Positions 1-8,021 of a stretch of 17,047 bases of DNA are shown here, piece after piece (positions within the stretch are counted from its first letter, which is position 1; every line of letters starts with the position of its first letter). The stretch lies in the NCBI GenBank assembly GCA_029864945.1, contig JAOTSL010000029.1, positions 1 through 17,047 of the forward strand. Reading direction: 5' to 3'. This DNA is from Gammaproteobacteria bacterium. Lineage in GTDB: Bacteria > Pseudomonadota > Gammaproteobacteria > S012-40. The position numbers were made by a program, and so were the translations under genes. The notes under the pieces were generated by a model. The model was given only the letters and a program-made list of their open reading frames with translations, was not told where the DNA came from and did not search any database.

Positions 1-563
1 TAATTATCAAGACCTGTTGTTGGTTCATCTGCAATGATTATTCTTGGTTCAGCGGCAAGTGCGCTGGCGATGGCGATTCGCCTTTTTTGGCCACCTGAAA
101 GTTCGCCGGGGTATCGGTCCAATATTTCCGGCTCTAGGTGAACGTCCGATATTAGTTTTAGTGCTTGTTTTCTTGCTTCTATTTTATTTGTTTTGTGATG
201 ACGTCTTACTATTTCTATTAAAATATTATCGATTTTCATATTGGGGTTTAATGCGGCATCCAGGTCTTGAAAAATCATTTGTATATCACCTCTAATCGCA
301 CGAAACTTATTTTCAGTGAGATTTGTGATGTCGTTTCCAAATAACTGAATTGAGCCGCTATCAATCCCCATCAGTTTGAGTATAGATTTACCAACGGTTG
401 TTTTACCTGACCCTGACTCACCAATTAAACCTAAAATTTCCCCTTCGTATAATGAAAGACTAATATCGTCAATAGCTGGAATATCGGGTTTATCTTTTTT
501 CATAAAGCCGGGAGTATTATAGTTTTTTGTAATTGAATTCAATTGAAGGATTGTTTTTTTCAT
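1..563 (-). CDS. Dipeptide/oligopeptide-type ABC transporter ATPase, DppF-like (C-terminus cut off by window edge)
   Basis: Second of two ATPases that would power a peptide-family ABC importer at the cytoplasmic face of the inner membrane. 187 codons are visible before the left edge. Seen in the translation: Walker A GESGSGKT (residues 48-55), Q-loop Gln99 in IFQD, signature LSGGQKRR (155-162), and Walker B with D179/E180 in ADEPTTGLD; the H-loop and C-terminal part lie outside the window. In the Q-loop region the usual FQDP reads FQDL. The start ATG (563-561) overlaps the stop of the upstream ATPase gene as ATGA, which indicates translational coupling and fixes the start. As last visible gene of the operon it pairs with the DppD-like ATPase to form a heterodimer. 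The family (DppF/OppF) is clear; the substrate cannot be read from this subunit. Confidence 0.93.
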   Translation of the reverse strand, partial: MKKTILQLNSITKNYNTPGFMKKDKPDIPAIDDISLSLYEGEILGLIGESGSGKTTVGKSILKLMGIDSGSIQLFGNDITNLTENKFRAIRGDIQMIFQDLDAALNPNMKIDNILIEIVRRHHKTNKIEARKQALKLISDVHLEPEILDRYPGELSGGQKRRIAIASALAAEPRIIIADEPTTGLDN

Positions 564-1648
564 TTTTCAAACCTCCAGCAACGAATTTTGTGAGAATCAT
601 GTAACGGCAATAATGGTGGTATCGAAGATTGACATTTATTTGATATTTCAGGTGTGACTTTTAAACAGTTATTATAATACGGACATTGATTAAAAAATGA
701 TTTAGATTGGCTGTTATCTGTATCTTTGGTTTTGTTAATTACATCTACGTGTTGATTGAATTCGGTATTTAAAAGTAACGAAGTGTAAGGGTGATGTTCA
801 TCCGATGTGTAATCAAGAATGTTGTTTGTATTGCCTTCTTCTATGATGAACCCGTTATAGTAAACCAATACACGATTCGCCAGTCGGTGCATTACATTAA
901 AGTCATGGCTGACAATAATCATACTCAATTTCTGTTGTATTCTTATTTCTTCGAGTAATGTGAGTATGTCCCCCTGAATCGTTGTATCTAATCCGGTTGT
1001 CGGTTCGTCAGCAACGAGTAAGCTAGGTTCTGAAGCAAGTGCCATGGCAATCATCGCTCGTTGACAAAGTCCGCCAGATAAACCGTATGGGTTGTTGTTG
1101 TATCGTAATTCCGGCGCTTCCATTTTCACTCGTTTTAACCAGTCAATTGCGGTTTTTTTTGCAGATTCTTTATCAGTATTTGGTTGATGAAGGAGGATGG
1201 ATTCGCTTATTTGTTTTCCGATACTGTAGTAGGGGTTAAATGCAAGGCGAGGATTTTGAAACACCATTGAAACCTGATTTCCGAGAATTTTTTTGTATCG
1301 GCTGGCGTGTAATTTATTCCAAGTATTAGTTTTTTTTGTGATTTTTTCATCAGCTTTTTCAAAATTCTCAATTTCAATGTGGCTGCTGATATCTTCCAAT
1401 GTATTGATGTTCGCCTCATTGGCGTTGAACAAAATTTCTCCGCTTATAATGCCTGGGTTTGCCTGTAAAAGACCAAGTATGGACAATAAAGTAATGCTTT
1501 TTCCACTACCGCTTTCTCCAACTATACCTAACACTTCATTATTATTTACATGGAAACTAATTTGATTCAGTGCAGGCAATAAGACTTTTTCTTTTTCTAG
1601 AAAAAATCGAACTGATAAATCTTTAACCTCAAGAATTGGTTTTGTCAT
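560..1648 (-). CDS. Dipeptide/oligopeptide-type ABC transporter ATPase, DppD-like, with an internal insertion
   Basis: First ATPase of the peptide-type importer, 362 residues. Walker A GESGSGKS is at 44-51, Q-loop Gln131 in VFQNP, signature LSGGLCQR at 190-197, Walker B VADEPTTGLD at 212-221 (D214, E215) and H-loop His248, so it should hydrolyse ATP. The C-terminal oligopeptide-transporter tail carries four cysteines (C322, C328, C339, C357) in the spacing typical of DppD/OppD proteins; in some family members this tail binds an iron-sulfur cluster, which is inference here. The distance from Walker A Lys to Q-loop Gln is 81 residues, about 30 more than I recall for E. coli DppD; the extra stretch (roughly 77-115) is charged and polar. 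The ATG overlaps the permease stop by one base (TAATG), and its own stop overlaps the next ATG. Confidence 0.94.
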   Translation of the reverse strand: MTKPILEVKDLSVRFFLEKEKVLLPALNQISFHVNNNEVLGIVGESGSGKSITLLSILGLLQANPGIISGEILFNANEANINTLEDISSHIEIENFEKADEKITKKTNTWNKLHASRYKKILGNQVSMVFQNPRLAFNPYYSIGKQISESILLHQPNTDKESAKKTAIDWLKRVKMEAPELRYNNNPYGLSGGLCQRAMIAMALASEPSLLVADEPTTGLDTTIQGDILTLLEEIRIQQKLSMIIVSHDFNVMHRLANRVLVYYNGFIIEEGNTNNILDYTSDEHHPYTSLLLNTEFNQHVDVINKTKDTDNSQSKSFFNQCPYYNNCLKVTPEISNKCQSSIPPLLPLHDSHKIRCWRFEK

Positions 1649-2520
1649 TAGTCAGGACTTCTGTCAATTCGTTTTATGATTACTTCAGATACGAGGTAAA
1701 AAGCGAGTAGTACAAACATAATGGCCAGTGCGGGTATTGTTGATGACCACAGATTCCCTTGTAGCAGGTAATTTGTTCCCGACTGAACCATATTACCCCA
1801 GGATGGAGTAGGTTCTTGAACGCCAAAACCGAGATAACTTAAACTGGTTTCCATAAGAATTGCTTCAGCCATTCCTAGTGCAGCTTGTCCAATTAACAGT
1901 ATGCGGCAGTTATACCAGAGGATATGTTTAACAATTAAAGTGTACTTCGGCGTTCCGTTTGCGATGGATGCTTCAATAAAGCTTTTGTCCCGTAAAATAT
2001 CTATGCGCCGACTGATCAGGTCTGCAATTGTAGGTATATTGGTTATACCAACAACAAGCATAATATAGTAAATATTAGCTTCAAATATAGCGACAACTAG
2101 AAGTAACAGCACGAGTCTTGGCATTGTTTGCAGTAGGTCTGTTGATATTTTAATTACCTTTTTTGCACTTTTACTGCCAAATACGGTAAGGCCTCCAAGT
2201 AATGATCCAAAAAAGATAGCGATGGAAACTGCCATTATTCCAGGTACTAGATAGGCTTGTGTACCTAAAAGAAGCCTGCTAAATAAATCTCGTCCCAGGT
2301 AATCTGTACCAAGAATATGCCCCGCTGAAAGAGGAGGTGACAATATTGCATCGAAATCCATTTCGTCATAGTCAAATGCAACTAATTCAAATGTAGTAAT
2401 GGTATAAGCGATGACTACAGAGCCTAATACGACTAGGCAATAGATGATGACAGTAATATCGAACCAATATTTTAGCGATAGCTTTGAGCGTTCGGATACG
2501 TAAGTGTTATTTTTTCGCAT
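1648..2520 (-). CDS. Peptide-type ABC transporter permease, DppC-like
   Basis: Second inner-membrane permease of the importer, 290 residues, close to the usual size of DppC/OppC. It has an N-terminal transmembrane segment (about 22-45), the family motif GTDYLGRDLFSRLL (71-84), a multi-spanning BPD_transp_1 core, an EAA-type cytoplasmic loop around 180-205 that should dock an ATPase, and the conserved LSYLGFGVQEPTPSWG block (227-242). The segment between the first membrane helix and the GTD motif (about 46-68) is acidic and probably periplasmic. The start lies one base after the DppB-like stop; no strong ribosome binding site is visible (upstream GAATAAT), so reinitiation from the upstream gene is likely. 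No disrupted motif was seen. Confidence 0.93.
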   Translation of the reverse strand: MRKNNTYVSERSKLSLKYWFDITVIIYCLVVLGSVVIAYTITTFELVAFDYDEMDFDAILSPPLSAGHILGTDYLGRDLFSRLLLGTQAYLVPGIMAVSIAIFFGSLLGGLTVFGSKSAKKVIKISTDLLQTMPRLVLLLLVVAIFEANIYYIMLVVGITNIPTIADLISRRIDILRDKSFIEASIANGTPKYTLIVKHILWYNCRILLIGQAALGMAEAILMETSLSYLGFGVQEPTPSWGNMVQSGTNYLLQGNLWSSTIPALAIMFVLLAFYLVSEVIIKRIDRSPD

Positions 2521-2521
2521 A

Positions 2522-3472
2522 TTATTCGTGCGACGCTCGTGGGTTTATCAACACATATATCAGGCGTGCGATAAAATGTGACAGGCGAATTACACACGCA
2601 CATATAATAACGGCGCACAGTAATAAAGGGATATCCCGATCTTGAGTTGCCTGCCAGAGTAGACGGCCAATACCTGGCCAGCCAAAAATTTGTTCAATAA
2701 TAATAGTGGCACCAAATAAATAAGCGATTCGGTTGCTGAGTAGATTTAGTAAAGGGAATGCAATACCTTCTTTAAATAAGTGTTTAAAAACAGATGCCCC
2801 CTTTGCTCTGGCGCATAAAATATATTCTTCATTGAGTACGCGTTTTATTTCGTATGTTAATTGTTGGACTATTTCTACTAGTACGCCGCTGCCCAAACAT
2901 AATAATATGACGGGCAATATAAATTGTGATGCGGTAATTTCCTCATAGTCCGTTGCTAGTGGGTAGTAGTCGAATACCGAGGTTGATATATAAATGAGAA
3001 TGTAAGCGACCCAAAATAATGGTAAAAAAGACAGTAGTCGAATCAGGATATTGGTAAAACGAGAGAGTGTAGGAAATGTGTTACTAACTGTTATCATTAC
3101 CACAGGAAGGGTTATGCAAAGACTGATAAGTAACGCGGAAAAAGTCAAATAGAGTGTGTTCGCTGTAAACTCTAGGACTTGTCCCAGCACAGGCAATCCG
3201 TTGCTGTTGGAAACGCCAAAGTTACCACTCATACTTGCGAATAGCCAAGAAAAATAGGCTTGATGTATATTGATAGGCCCACTATTTTCGGAAAACTCTT
3301 CTTCGTTACCCCCTAGGTTTAAAAGATATTCCTGTAGCAGTGACTCTCCTGGTGAAATATATACGAGGAAAAAAATTATCATGCTCAGTAGAATAATTAT
3401 AAAAACAGATGAAAAAAACTCCTTAAAAAGAGTTTTTGAAATTGGTTTAAGTATTCCAGCTCTAAATATCAT
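2522..3472 (-). CDS. Peptide-type ABC transporter permease, DppB-like
   Basis: First inner-membrane permease of the importer, 316 residues. A hydrophobic N-terminal helix (about 19-40) is followed by a periplasmic region (about 41-100) containing the family element SWLFASMSGNFGVS, then a BPD_transp_1 core of about five further helices. The EAA-type loop is at about 215-245 (EEYILCARAKGASVFKHL), and the conserved IFGWPGIGRLLWQAT (262-276) marks DppB/OppB. It starts 16 nt after the binding-protein gene; the nearest purine-rich site (TTAGG) is rather far from the ATG, so translation may depend on coupling. With the DppC-like subunit it should form the heterodimeric membrane channel. Confidence 0.93.
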   Translation of the reverse strand: MIFRAGILKPISKTLFKEFFSSVFIIILLSMIIFFLVYISPGESLLQEYLLNLGGNEEEFSENSGPINIHQAYFSWLFASMSGNFGVSNSNGLPVLGQVLEFTANTLYLTFSALLISLCITLPVVMITVSNTFPTLSRFTNILIRLLSFLPLFWVAYILIYISTSVFDYYPLATDYEEITASQFILPVILLCLGSGVLVEIVQQLTYEIKRVLNEEYILCARAKGASVFKHLFKEGIAFPLLNLLSNRIAYLFGATIIIEQIFGWPGIGRLLWQATQDRDIPLLLCAVIICACVIRLSHFIARLIYVLINPRASHE

Positions 3473-3488
3473 TTAAAGTGAAACCTAA

Positions 3489-5063
3489 CTAATTTTTCTT
3501 CCACAAATGAACGTTATAAAAAAACTGATACGGGTGTATGTTTACGTTAGAAAGGCGTTTGGTGTATGCAGCATATTGTGTGAGTGACCATAAAAAAGTG
3601 TAGGGAACATCTTGCGCAATAATTTTATGCAACAGGTGATTAATTGTTCTTTTTTCTTGATGGTCAATACTTATTTTACTTTGTGCAATAAGTTTATCAA
3701 CCTCTGGATTATTGTAACTAATGAAATTGTTACCCCATGCCATATTTGACGCAGAGTGAAATAAAGTAGATATATCCGATGAGTCGTCAAATGACCAATT
3801 GGCAAATGTAATATCAAATTTGTGATCTTTAAATATTGCGCGCTTCCATCTTTCTCTTTCAATAAAATCTACATTTATTTTAATGCCAATTTTTTTCATG
3901 AAATTTTTGTATGCCAAGATGACTCTTTTTGTTGATTCGTTATTTTTTTCAATTGGGACGCGAAGCCGGAATGACAATAATTTACCCGCAGAATCTAAAA
4001 AACCATTACTGGTACGTGTGTAACCCGCTTTTTGTAATAGTGCAATTGATTTAAGGGGGTTGTATTCGTCAGGCATTACATCCAGGTTGTATGCCCAGCT
4101 CCCCGGTGCAAAAGGGCCGGAAATGATAGTCCCTTGATTGTTGAAGAAAGCTCTCAGCATTTCTTCTCGATTTATTCCATGAGAAATCGCTTTTCGTACA
4201 AGTTGGCTGGAAAGAATTTTATTGTTTTGGTTATAACCGAAGAAAGAGTATGAAAGTGTATTATATGAAATTAGAGAAAATCTTGCGTCGGCTTGAAGTT
4301 CCGATAAATGACGGGGGTTTACGCTAACAATCATATCAAGGTTGTTGAAAGACAAAGCTTGGTTCATTATATTATTATCACTAAAAGGTTTTAGTATAAT
4401 TTGTTCTATATTAGGTGCTCCTTTGTAATATTTTTTATTAGCGACTAACGTAACCTGTCGATTACTGTTGAATTTCTTGAAAATATAAGGTCCAGTGCCT
4501 ATTGGGTTATTGGCAAAATCACTTGATTTGTTTAGATAGGGTATGTTTTTTAGCGCGTGATAAGGAAGTATTTTAAAATTGAACATGGCGATTGGATTTA
4601 TTGCCGGATTTTTTAGTGTGAACTTCACCTGAAAATCATCAATTACTTCTGATTTAGATATATTTGAAAAAATCTCTTTTAGAGGCGATATTGTCTTTGA
4701 GTGTTGTAGAAGGTTGACTGTATTAACTACATCTTTGGCAGTGAAAGGTGTGGTTATATTATTGTACGGGTGCCATGTAACGTCTCTTCGTAATTGGAAT
4801 GTAAATACTTTTTTATCGTTACCAATTATCCATGAGGTTGCTAGGTCCGGTTCAACCTCTTGTCTTTCATTGATTGATACGAGACCATTAAACATGAGTT
4901 GGGTTAGCCGCAAGGACGATGCTTCTCGGCTTGTATAGGGGTCTAATGTGTCAGGTCTTTTTGTTTCGCCGTAAATTAATGTGTTTTCGGTGATAGCCAT
5001 TGTCGTTGCTGATACAGAAACGAATGTAAAAAAAAGTATTGTTTTGTAAAGAAAATGCTTCAT
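3489..5063 (-). CDS. Periplasmic peptide-type ABC transporter substrate-binding protein (SBP_bac_5 family)
   Basis: Binding protein that would deliver ligand to the DppBCDF-like complex. From the chosen start it has 524 residues: a signal peptide of about 23 residues (basic MKHFLYK, hydrophobic core, likely cleavage after TTMA) with no lipobox, so a soluble periplasmic protein. Family features include RPDTLDPYTSREASS near the N-terminus, LATSWI (74-79), FTLKNP (148-153), NPIGTGPYIFKKF (186-198), VRKAISHGINREEM (289-302) and the C-terminal NWSFDDSSDISTLF (422-435). The last block aligns with the region where DppA/OppA use an acidic residue to hold a peptide N-terminus, so a peptide ligand is plausible but unproven. 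Start choice: the frame is open to an ATG at 5162, but only the ATG at 5063 has a strong ribosome binding site (GAGGA) and an immediate signal peptide. It follows the helical-repeat gene by 37 nt. Confidence 0.92.
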   Translation of the reverse strand: MKHFLYKTILFFTFVSVSATTMAITENTLIYGETKRPDTLDPYTSREASSLRLTQLMFNGLVSINERQEVEPDLATSWIIGNDKKVFTFQLRRDVTWHPYNNITTPFTAKDVVNTVNLLQHSKTISPLKEIFSNISKSEVIDDFQVKFTLKNPAINPIAMFNFKILPYHALKNIPYLNKSSDFANNPIGTGPYIFKKFNSNRQVTLVANKKYYKGAPNIEQIILKPFSDNNIMNQALSFNNLDMIVSVNPRHLSELQADARFSLISYNTLSYSFFGYNQNNKILSSQLVRKAISHGINREEMLRAFFNNQGTIISGPFAPGSWAYNLDVMPDEYNPLKSIALLQKAGYTRTSNGFLDSAGKLLSFRLRVPIEKNNESTKRVILAYKNFMKKIGIKINVDFIERERWKRAIFKDHKFDITFANWSFDDSSDISTLFHSASNMAWGNNFISYNNPEVDKLIAQSKISIDHQEKRTINHLLHKIIAQDVPYTFLWSLTQYAAYTKRLSNVNIHPYQFFYNVHLWKKN

Positions 5064-5067
5064 ATAT

Positions 5068-5072
5068 TCCTC
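5068..5072 (-). promoter_or_regulatory. Ribosome binding site fixing the binding-protein start
   Basis: On the minus strand GAGGA stands four bases before ATG 5063-5061. It is the best Shine-Dalgarno sequence in the left operon and supports this start over the in-frame ATG at 5162, which would overlap the upstream gene by 62 nt and bury the signal peptide 33 residues inside the protein. Confidence 0.75.
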
Positions 5073-5100
5073 GATCACATGTGTTTCAAGATTAGCTATA

Positions 5101-6606
5101 CTAAAATACGATATTTGATCCGGTACTTCGTTGTCTAAATAAGTACTCACCCTGAACAGCATCCTGCACCTGTCTGAGTATGGGAAAATTTTGGCCCAGA
5201 GAAAAGTAAATTTGCAAACTTTCTGAGTATCGTTTATTTAAGCGATATATTTCAGCCAGATTTAGCAGCAGAATAGGTTCATTCATTAATATTCCACCTG
5301 CATTACCCCTATCTAAGGCGTTTTCTAATAGCCTCATTGCTTTAATGTTTTCTTTTTTAAGCAGAAAGTATCGACCTACGTTTGTATTTAAATTTTCAAA
5401 CAATTTGCTTTTACCATTTTCGGCTTTTAGTTGGGCTGTTTGGACTATGGTTGGGCAGCTTGCATCTAAATAAATGCACATCAATATCGCTTCTGCACCA
5501 ATGCTAGGGTTGTTTTTTGCGTTATTTACCGCTTTTTCCCAAGCCTGATATGCTCTGGTTGTTTTACCATACAAATATGCGTGCCCATTTTGTCTTATTG
5601 CAAGTAAAGATGAGAGGCTTTTTGGTAAACGGGTTAAGGTTAGCATCTGTTCTTTAAAGCGTTTTGCCGATGTTGTATTAGAGGTAATAAGTTCTAAATC
5701 TGACAAGTAGTAAATTGCCATGTCGTGATACTTTGTATCTTTTTCCAGCTCTTCTAAAATTGATTTTGCGAGTTTATAATAGAAAGTAGCTACTGAGTCA
5801 ATTAGGCTTGGCTCATAAAATTTTATTAGTTTAAATTGTGATATTTCTTCGGTATAGGATGGGCGTTTTTGATCAAGTAGTTTTACAATACTCCTTGCCT
5901 TACTTAGTTCGCCTCGATGGCTGTAAATGCGAATCGCATAATTGGCAAATCTAACCGATTTAATTTCATCTTCGATAATGTATTTGTCTTCAGCGGCTTT
6001 GATAAAACTAAGTTCTATAGTGGATTTTCCTGTCGTGAGAATTTGAATGACATCTAGCGCCATTGCTGATAGAGGGTCGTCGAGATCTATCTTTTTTTGG
6101 GTTTCTTTAAAACGTTTTGTATCTCCTTTAACCAGTGCAATCCATGCATTGTATATATTAGTGGCTGGTTCGAGGGCGGCATTTTTATTATTCCTTTTTA
6201 GATTCTCTTTGAATTTATTGAGTTGTTGCTCCGCTTTATTTAATTCTTTTTGTAAAATATATATTTCGGTAAGAAAAAGTGGAGCAACCAGGCTTTTCCC
6301 CTTGCCTTTATCATTAATTAGACTTTCGAGAAATATCTGTTGGGTATCTAGAGACTTGGAATATATGTCTCTATAGATAGAAAGATTTTTATTGATGATT
6401 AATGCGTATTTTATTTTTTCTACACTATTTAGTGTATTTATGTCATCAATATTAATAATGAGTTTGGCGACCGCCTTGTTTATTTCCATTGATTTATAGA
6501 GTTTCATTGCTGAATCTATGTGAGTGTTGGCCGCATTTGCATTTGAGCCAATTAGAAATAATGACTGGAAAAGTAAAAGTGCAAGTAACGAATTAGCTAT
6601 TTTCAT
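5101..6606 (-). CDS. Exported alpha-helical repeat (TPR-like) protein of unknown function
   Basis: I do not recognise a named family. From the ATG at 6606 the product has 501 residues: a clear signal peptide (MKIANSLLALLL..., likely cleavage after SNANA at residue 25) and then an almost wholly alpha-helical, Lys/Leu/Glu-rich body. Paired-helix stretches resembling tetratricopeptide repeats occur at about 411-435 (GRYFLLKKENIKAMRLLENA) and 446-475 (LNLAEIYRLNKRYSESL), with weaker ones around 110-135, 220-245 and 343-365. No enzymatic motif is visible; two cysteines (377, 384) lie close together. Its start is 4 nt after the propeller gene stop; an alternative ATG at 6618 would add MADI and overlap that stop. 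No good ribosome binding site is seen, so coupling is likely. Between a propeller and a peptide-binding protein, a periplasmic scaffold or ligand-presenting role is a guess. Confidence 0.85.
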   Translation of the reverse strand: MKIANSLLALLLFQSLFLIGSNANAANTHIDSAMKLYKSMEINKAVAKLIINIDDINTLNSVEKIKYALIINKNLSIYRDIYSKSLDTQQIFLESLINDKGKGKSLVAPLFLTEIYILQKELNKAEQQLNKFKENLKRNNKNAALEPATNIYNAWIALVKGDTKRFKETQKKIDLDDPLSAMALDVIQILTTGKSTIELSFIKAAEDKYIIEDEIKSVRFANYAIRIYSHRGELSKARSIVKLLDQKRPSYTEEISQFKLIKFYEPSLIDSVATFYYKLAKSILEELEKDTKYHDMAIYYLSDLELITSNTTSAKRFKEQMLTLTRLPKSLSSLLAIRQNGHAYLYGKTTRAYQAWEKAVNNAKNNPSIGAEAILMCIYLDASCPTIVQTAQLKAENGKSKLFENLNTNVGRYFLLKKENIKAMRLLENALDRGNAGGILMNEPILLLNLAEIYRLNKRYSESLQIYFSLGQNFPILRQVQDAVQGEYLFRQRSTGSNIVF

Positions 6607-6610
6607 AATA

Positions 6611-7750
6611 TCAGCCATTAAAACCCGGTATAGCAGCAATATAGATTCGACTCCACTGCTTAACCTGAGTTTGAAATGCAAGAATACCGCTTTGTGAGCA
6701 TGATAAATCAAGGTTCATTTTTGTATTTGTAAGAAAGAGACTGTGTTTTTTCTGGTTTGTATCAACGATATAAATAGGATTATAACTATCAGTTTCGTTT
6801 TTTATGTAGGCGATATTAATACTATCAGGTAACCATGTTGGGCCCCGGCTAGAATTTTGAATTACATCATGAGCAATAGTATCTTCGGACATAACAGGTT
6901 TATTTGCTGGGATATTAGCAATGCTGATATTCCAGCTATTTGAAATATCAAAACTGAAATAGGCGAGTTTCGTTCCATCCGGTGACCAGCTGGGTCTAAT
7001 ATTGTGATTAGAATACTGACTCACTAATTGAAGCGAAGCCATTGGTTTTTTAAGGTCATTAATTACGTAGATTTGATATAAGCCCTTAACACCAATCATT
7101 AGTGCGATGCGTGTACCGTCGGGTGACCAAACCGGGTGCAAGGTATCAAATGTATTGTCCAGTACTTGGGTAATAACGCCACTGGTTGCATCAATCATAA
7201 AAAGCCCTGCATGGCCTTCTCTAGCTGATACGAATAATATGTTATTGTTTACCGGTGACCATTGAGCCTGGTTATCTTTGTCAGCATGAAAGGTGAGCCT
7301 GCGAGATTTATTTGAATTTGTATTCCCTGAGTATAAGTCGAAGTTATTTGATTTCCCGCTACTCACAAACACAAACTCATTGTGTTCGGGAGACCAGCTA
7401 ATACCCATGTTATAGGAGATTACATCCTCTTCTGATGATAAGAGAAAATCAAACACATCCTTAGGTTTTCCTTCAGCCTTTATGGTTTGCAGTGTTTTTC
7501 CAGATTGGTTTGAAAGGATAATTTTATGGGATTGCATATCGTATCTTTCAAAGCTGATATATTCCCCGTTACTTGACCAGCTAGGATTAATATCGTTGTA
7601 TTGCTCGTAAAGGCTTGAAATTATACGGACATAGGTTGGTGTAATATAACTACTATCTATTGAAAAAACCGTACTGCTCCAGACTGAAAGCAGTAGACAT
7701 GTACTCACAAGTTCGATCAGACGCATTTTTTTTGAGATTAGTAATAGCAT
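6611..7750 (-). CDS. Exported PD40/TolB-like beta-propeller protein
   Basis: A 379-residue protein with at least six PD40-type propeller motifs: PSWSSNGEYISF (56-67), ISWSPEHNEFVFV (117-129), QWSPVNNNILFV (163-174), PVWSPDGTRIALM (206-218), PSWSPDGTKLAYF (253-265) and PTWLPDSINIAYI (304-316). A weaker blade may follow near 350-360. An N-terminal export signal is present; the real start may be M9 (MRLIELVSTCLLLSV..., ATG at 7726), giving a conventional signal peptide ending near VFS30. Neither start has a convincing ribosome binding site. It is not TolB itself: it lacks the TolB N-terminal domain, is shorter, and no tolQRA or pal is nearby. Periplasmic propellers of this type usually mediate protein or ligand contacts. 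It is the first gene of the left operon, 271 nt downstream of the EAL gene, and the helical-repeat gene follows after 4 nt. Confidence 0.88.
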   Translation of the reverse strand: MLLLISKKMRLIELVSTCLLLSVWSSTVFSIDSSYITPTYVRIISSLYEQYNDINPSWSSNGEYISFERYDMQSHKIILSNQSGKTLQTIKAEGKPKDVFDFLLSSEEDVISYNMGISWSPEHNEFVFVSSGKSNNFDLYSGNTNSNKSRRLTFHADKDNQAQWSPVNNNILFVSAREGHAGLFMIDATSGVITQVLDNTFDTLHPVWSPDGTRIALMIGVKGLYQIYVINDLKKPMASLQLVSQYSNHNIRPSWSPDGTKLAYFSFDISNSWNISIANIPANKPVMSEDTIAHDVIQNSSRGPTWLPDSINIAYIKNETDSYNPIYIVDTNQKKHSLFLTNTKMNLDLSCSQSGILAFQTQVKQWSRIYIAAIPGFNG

Positions 7751-7783
7751 TATTTAGTGTATGGCTTTGGTTATGATAAAAGG

Positions 7784-7821
7784 TTGCCGCCTAAAACTGG
7801 GTGTATTTTATGTAGCGGCAA
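7784..7821 (-). other. Inverted repeat in the leader of the propeller/transporter operon (terminator or operator)
   Basis: Two perfect 7-nt arms (minus strand TTGCCGC at 7821-7815 and GCGGCAA at 7790-7784) are separated by 24 nt, and CCTTTTATC follows on the minus strand. It could be a weak terminator for the EAL gene, which ends about 200 nt upstream, an attenuator, or an operator for the operon starting at 7750. The loop holds an AT-rich CATAAAAT that could serve as a -10 element, but no good -35 was found. The rest of the 271-nt gap (7751-8021) shows no gene. Confidence 0.35.
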
Positions 7822-8021
7822 ATTAGAAGTGTTCTTAAGGATACTTATTCTCAGTGTGCATTACTTTTAAATACGTTTATTAGGTAGTTTGTCGCATTTC
7901 TGTTTTAAATTACCTCATCACTTGTCTAGTGGTAAATATGTATCTAACTTTAAACCAGAGGCGCGTTTAAGTGAAATTTGATATCAGATTAAGACGGTTT
8001 TGGAAATGGGATGGTTTAATA

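Noticed and set aside
1..5063. Identification as SapABCDF (antimicrobial peptide uptake)
   Set aside because: Gene order fits, but the ATPases have canonical LSGG signatures unlike E. coli SapD, and the binding protein resembles general DppA/OppA-type proteins more than SapA.
5064..5162. Longer N-terminus for the binding protein, starting at the ATG at 5162
   Set aside because: It would overlap the upstream gene by 62 nt, has no better ribosome binding site, and would place the signal peptide 33 residues inside the protein.
6607..6711. Longer N-terminus for the helical-repeat protein, starting at 6711
   Set aside because: The extension is read out of frame through the 3-prime end of the propeller gene, and the signal peptide only begins at 6606 (or 6618).
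7683..7726. Lipoprotein signal in the propeller protein (LVSTC)
   Set aside because: Thr directly before Cys does not fit the lipobox, and the hydrophobic stretch continues past the Cys, as in an ordinary signal peptide.
6611..7750. TolB of the Tol-Pal system
   Set aside because: Only the propeller is shared; the TolB N-terminal domain is missing and no tolQRA, pal or cpoB lies next to it.
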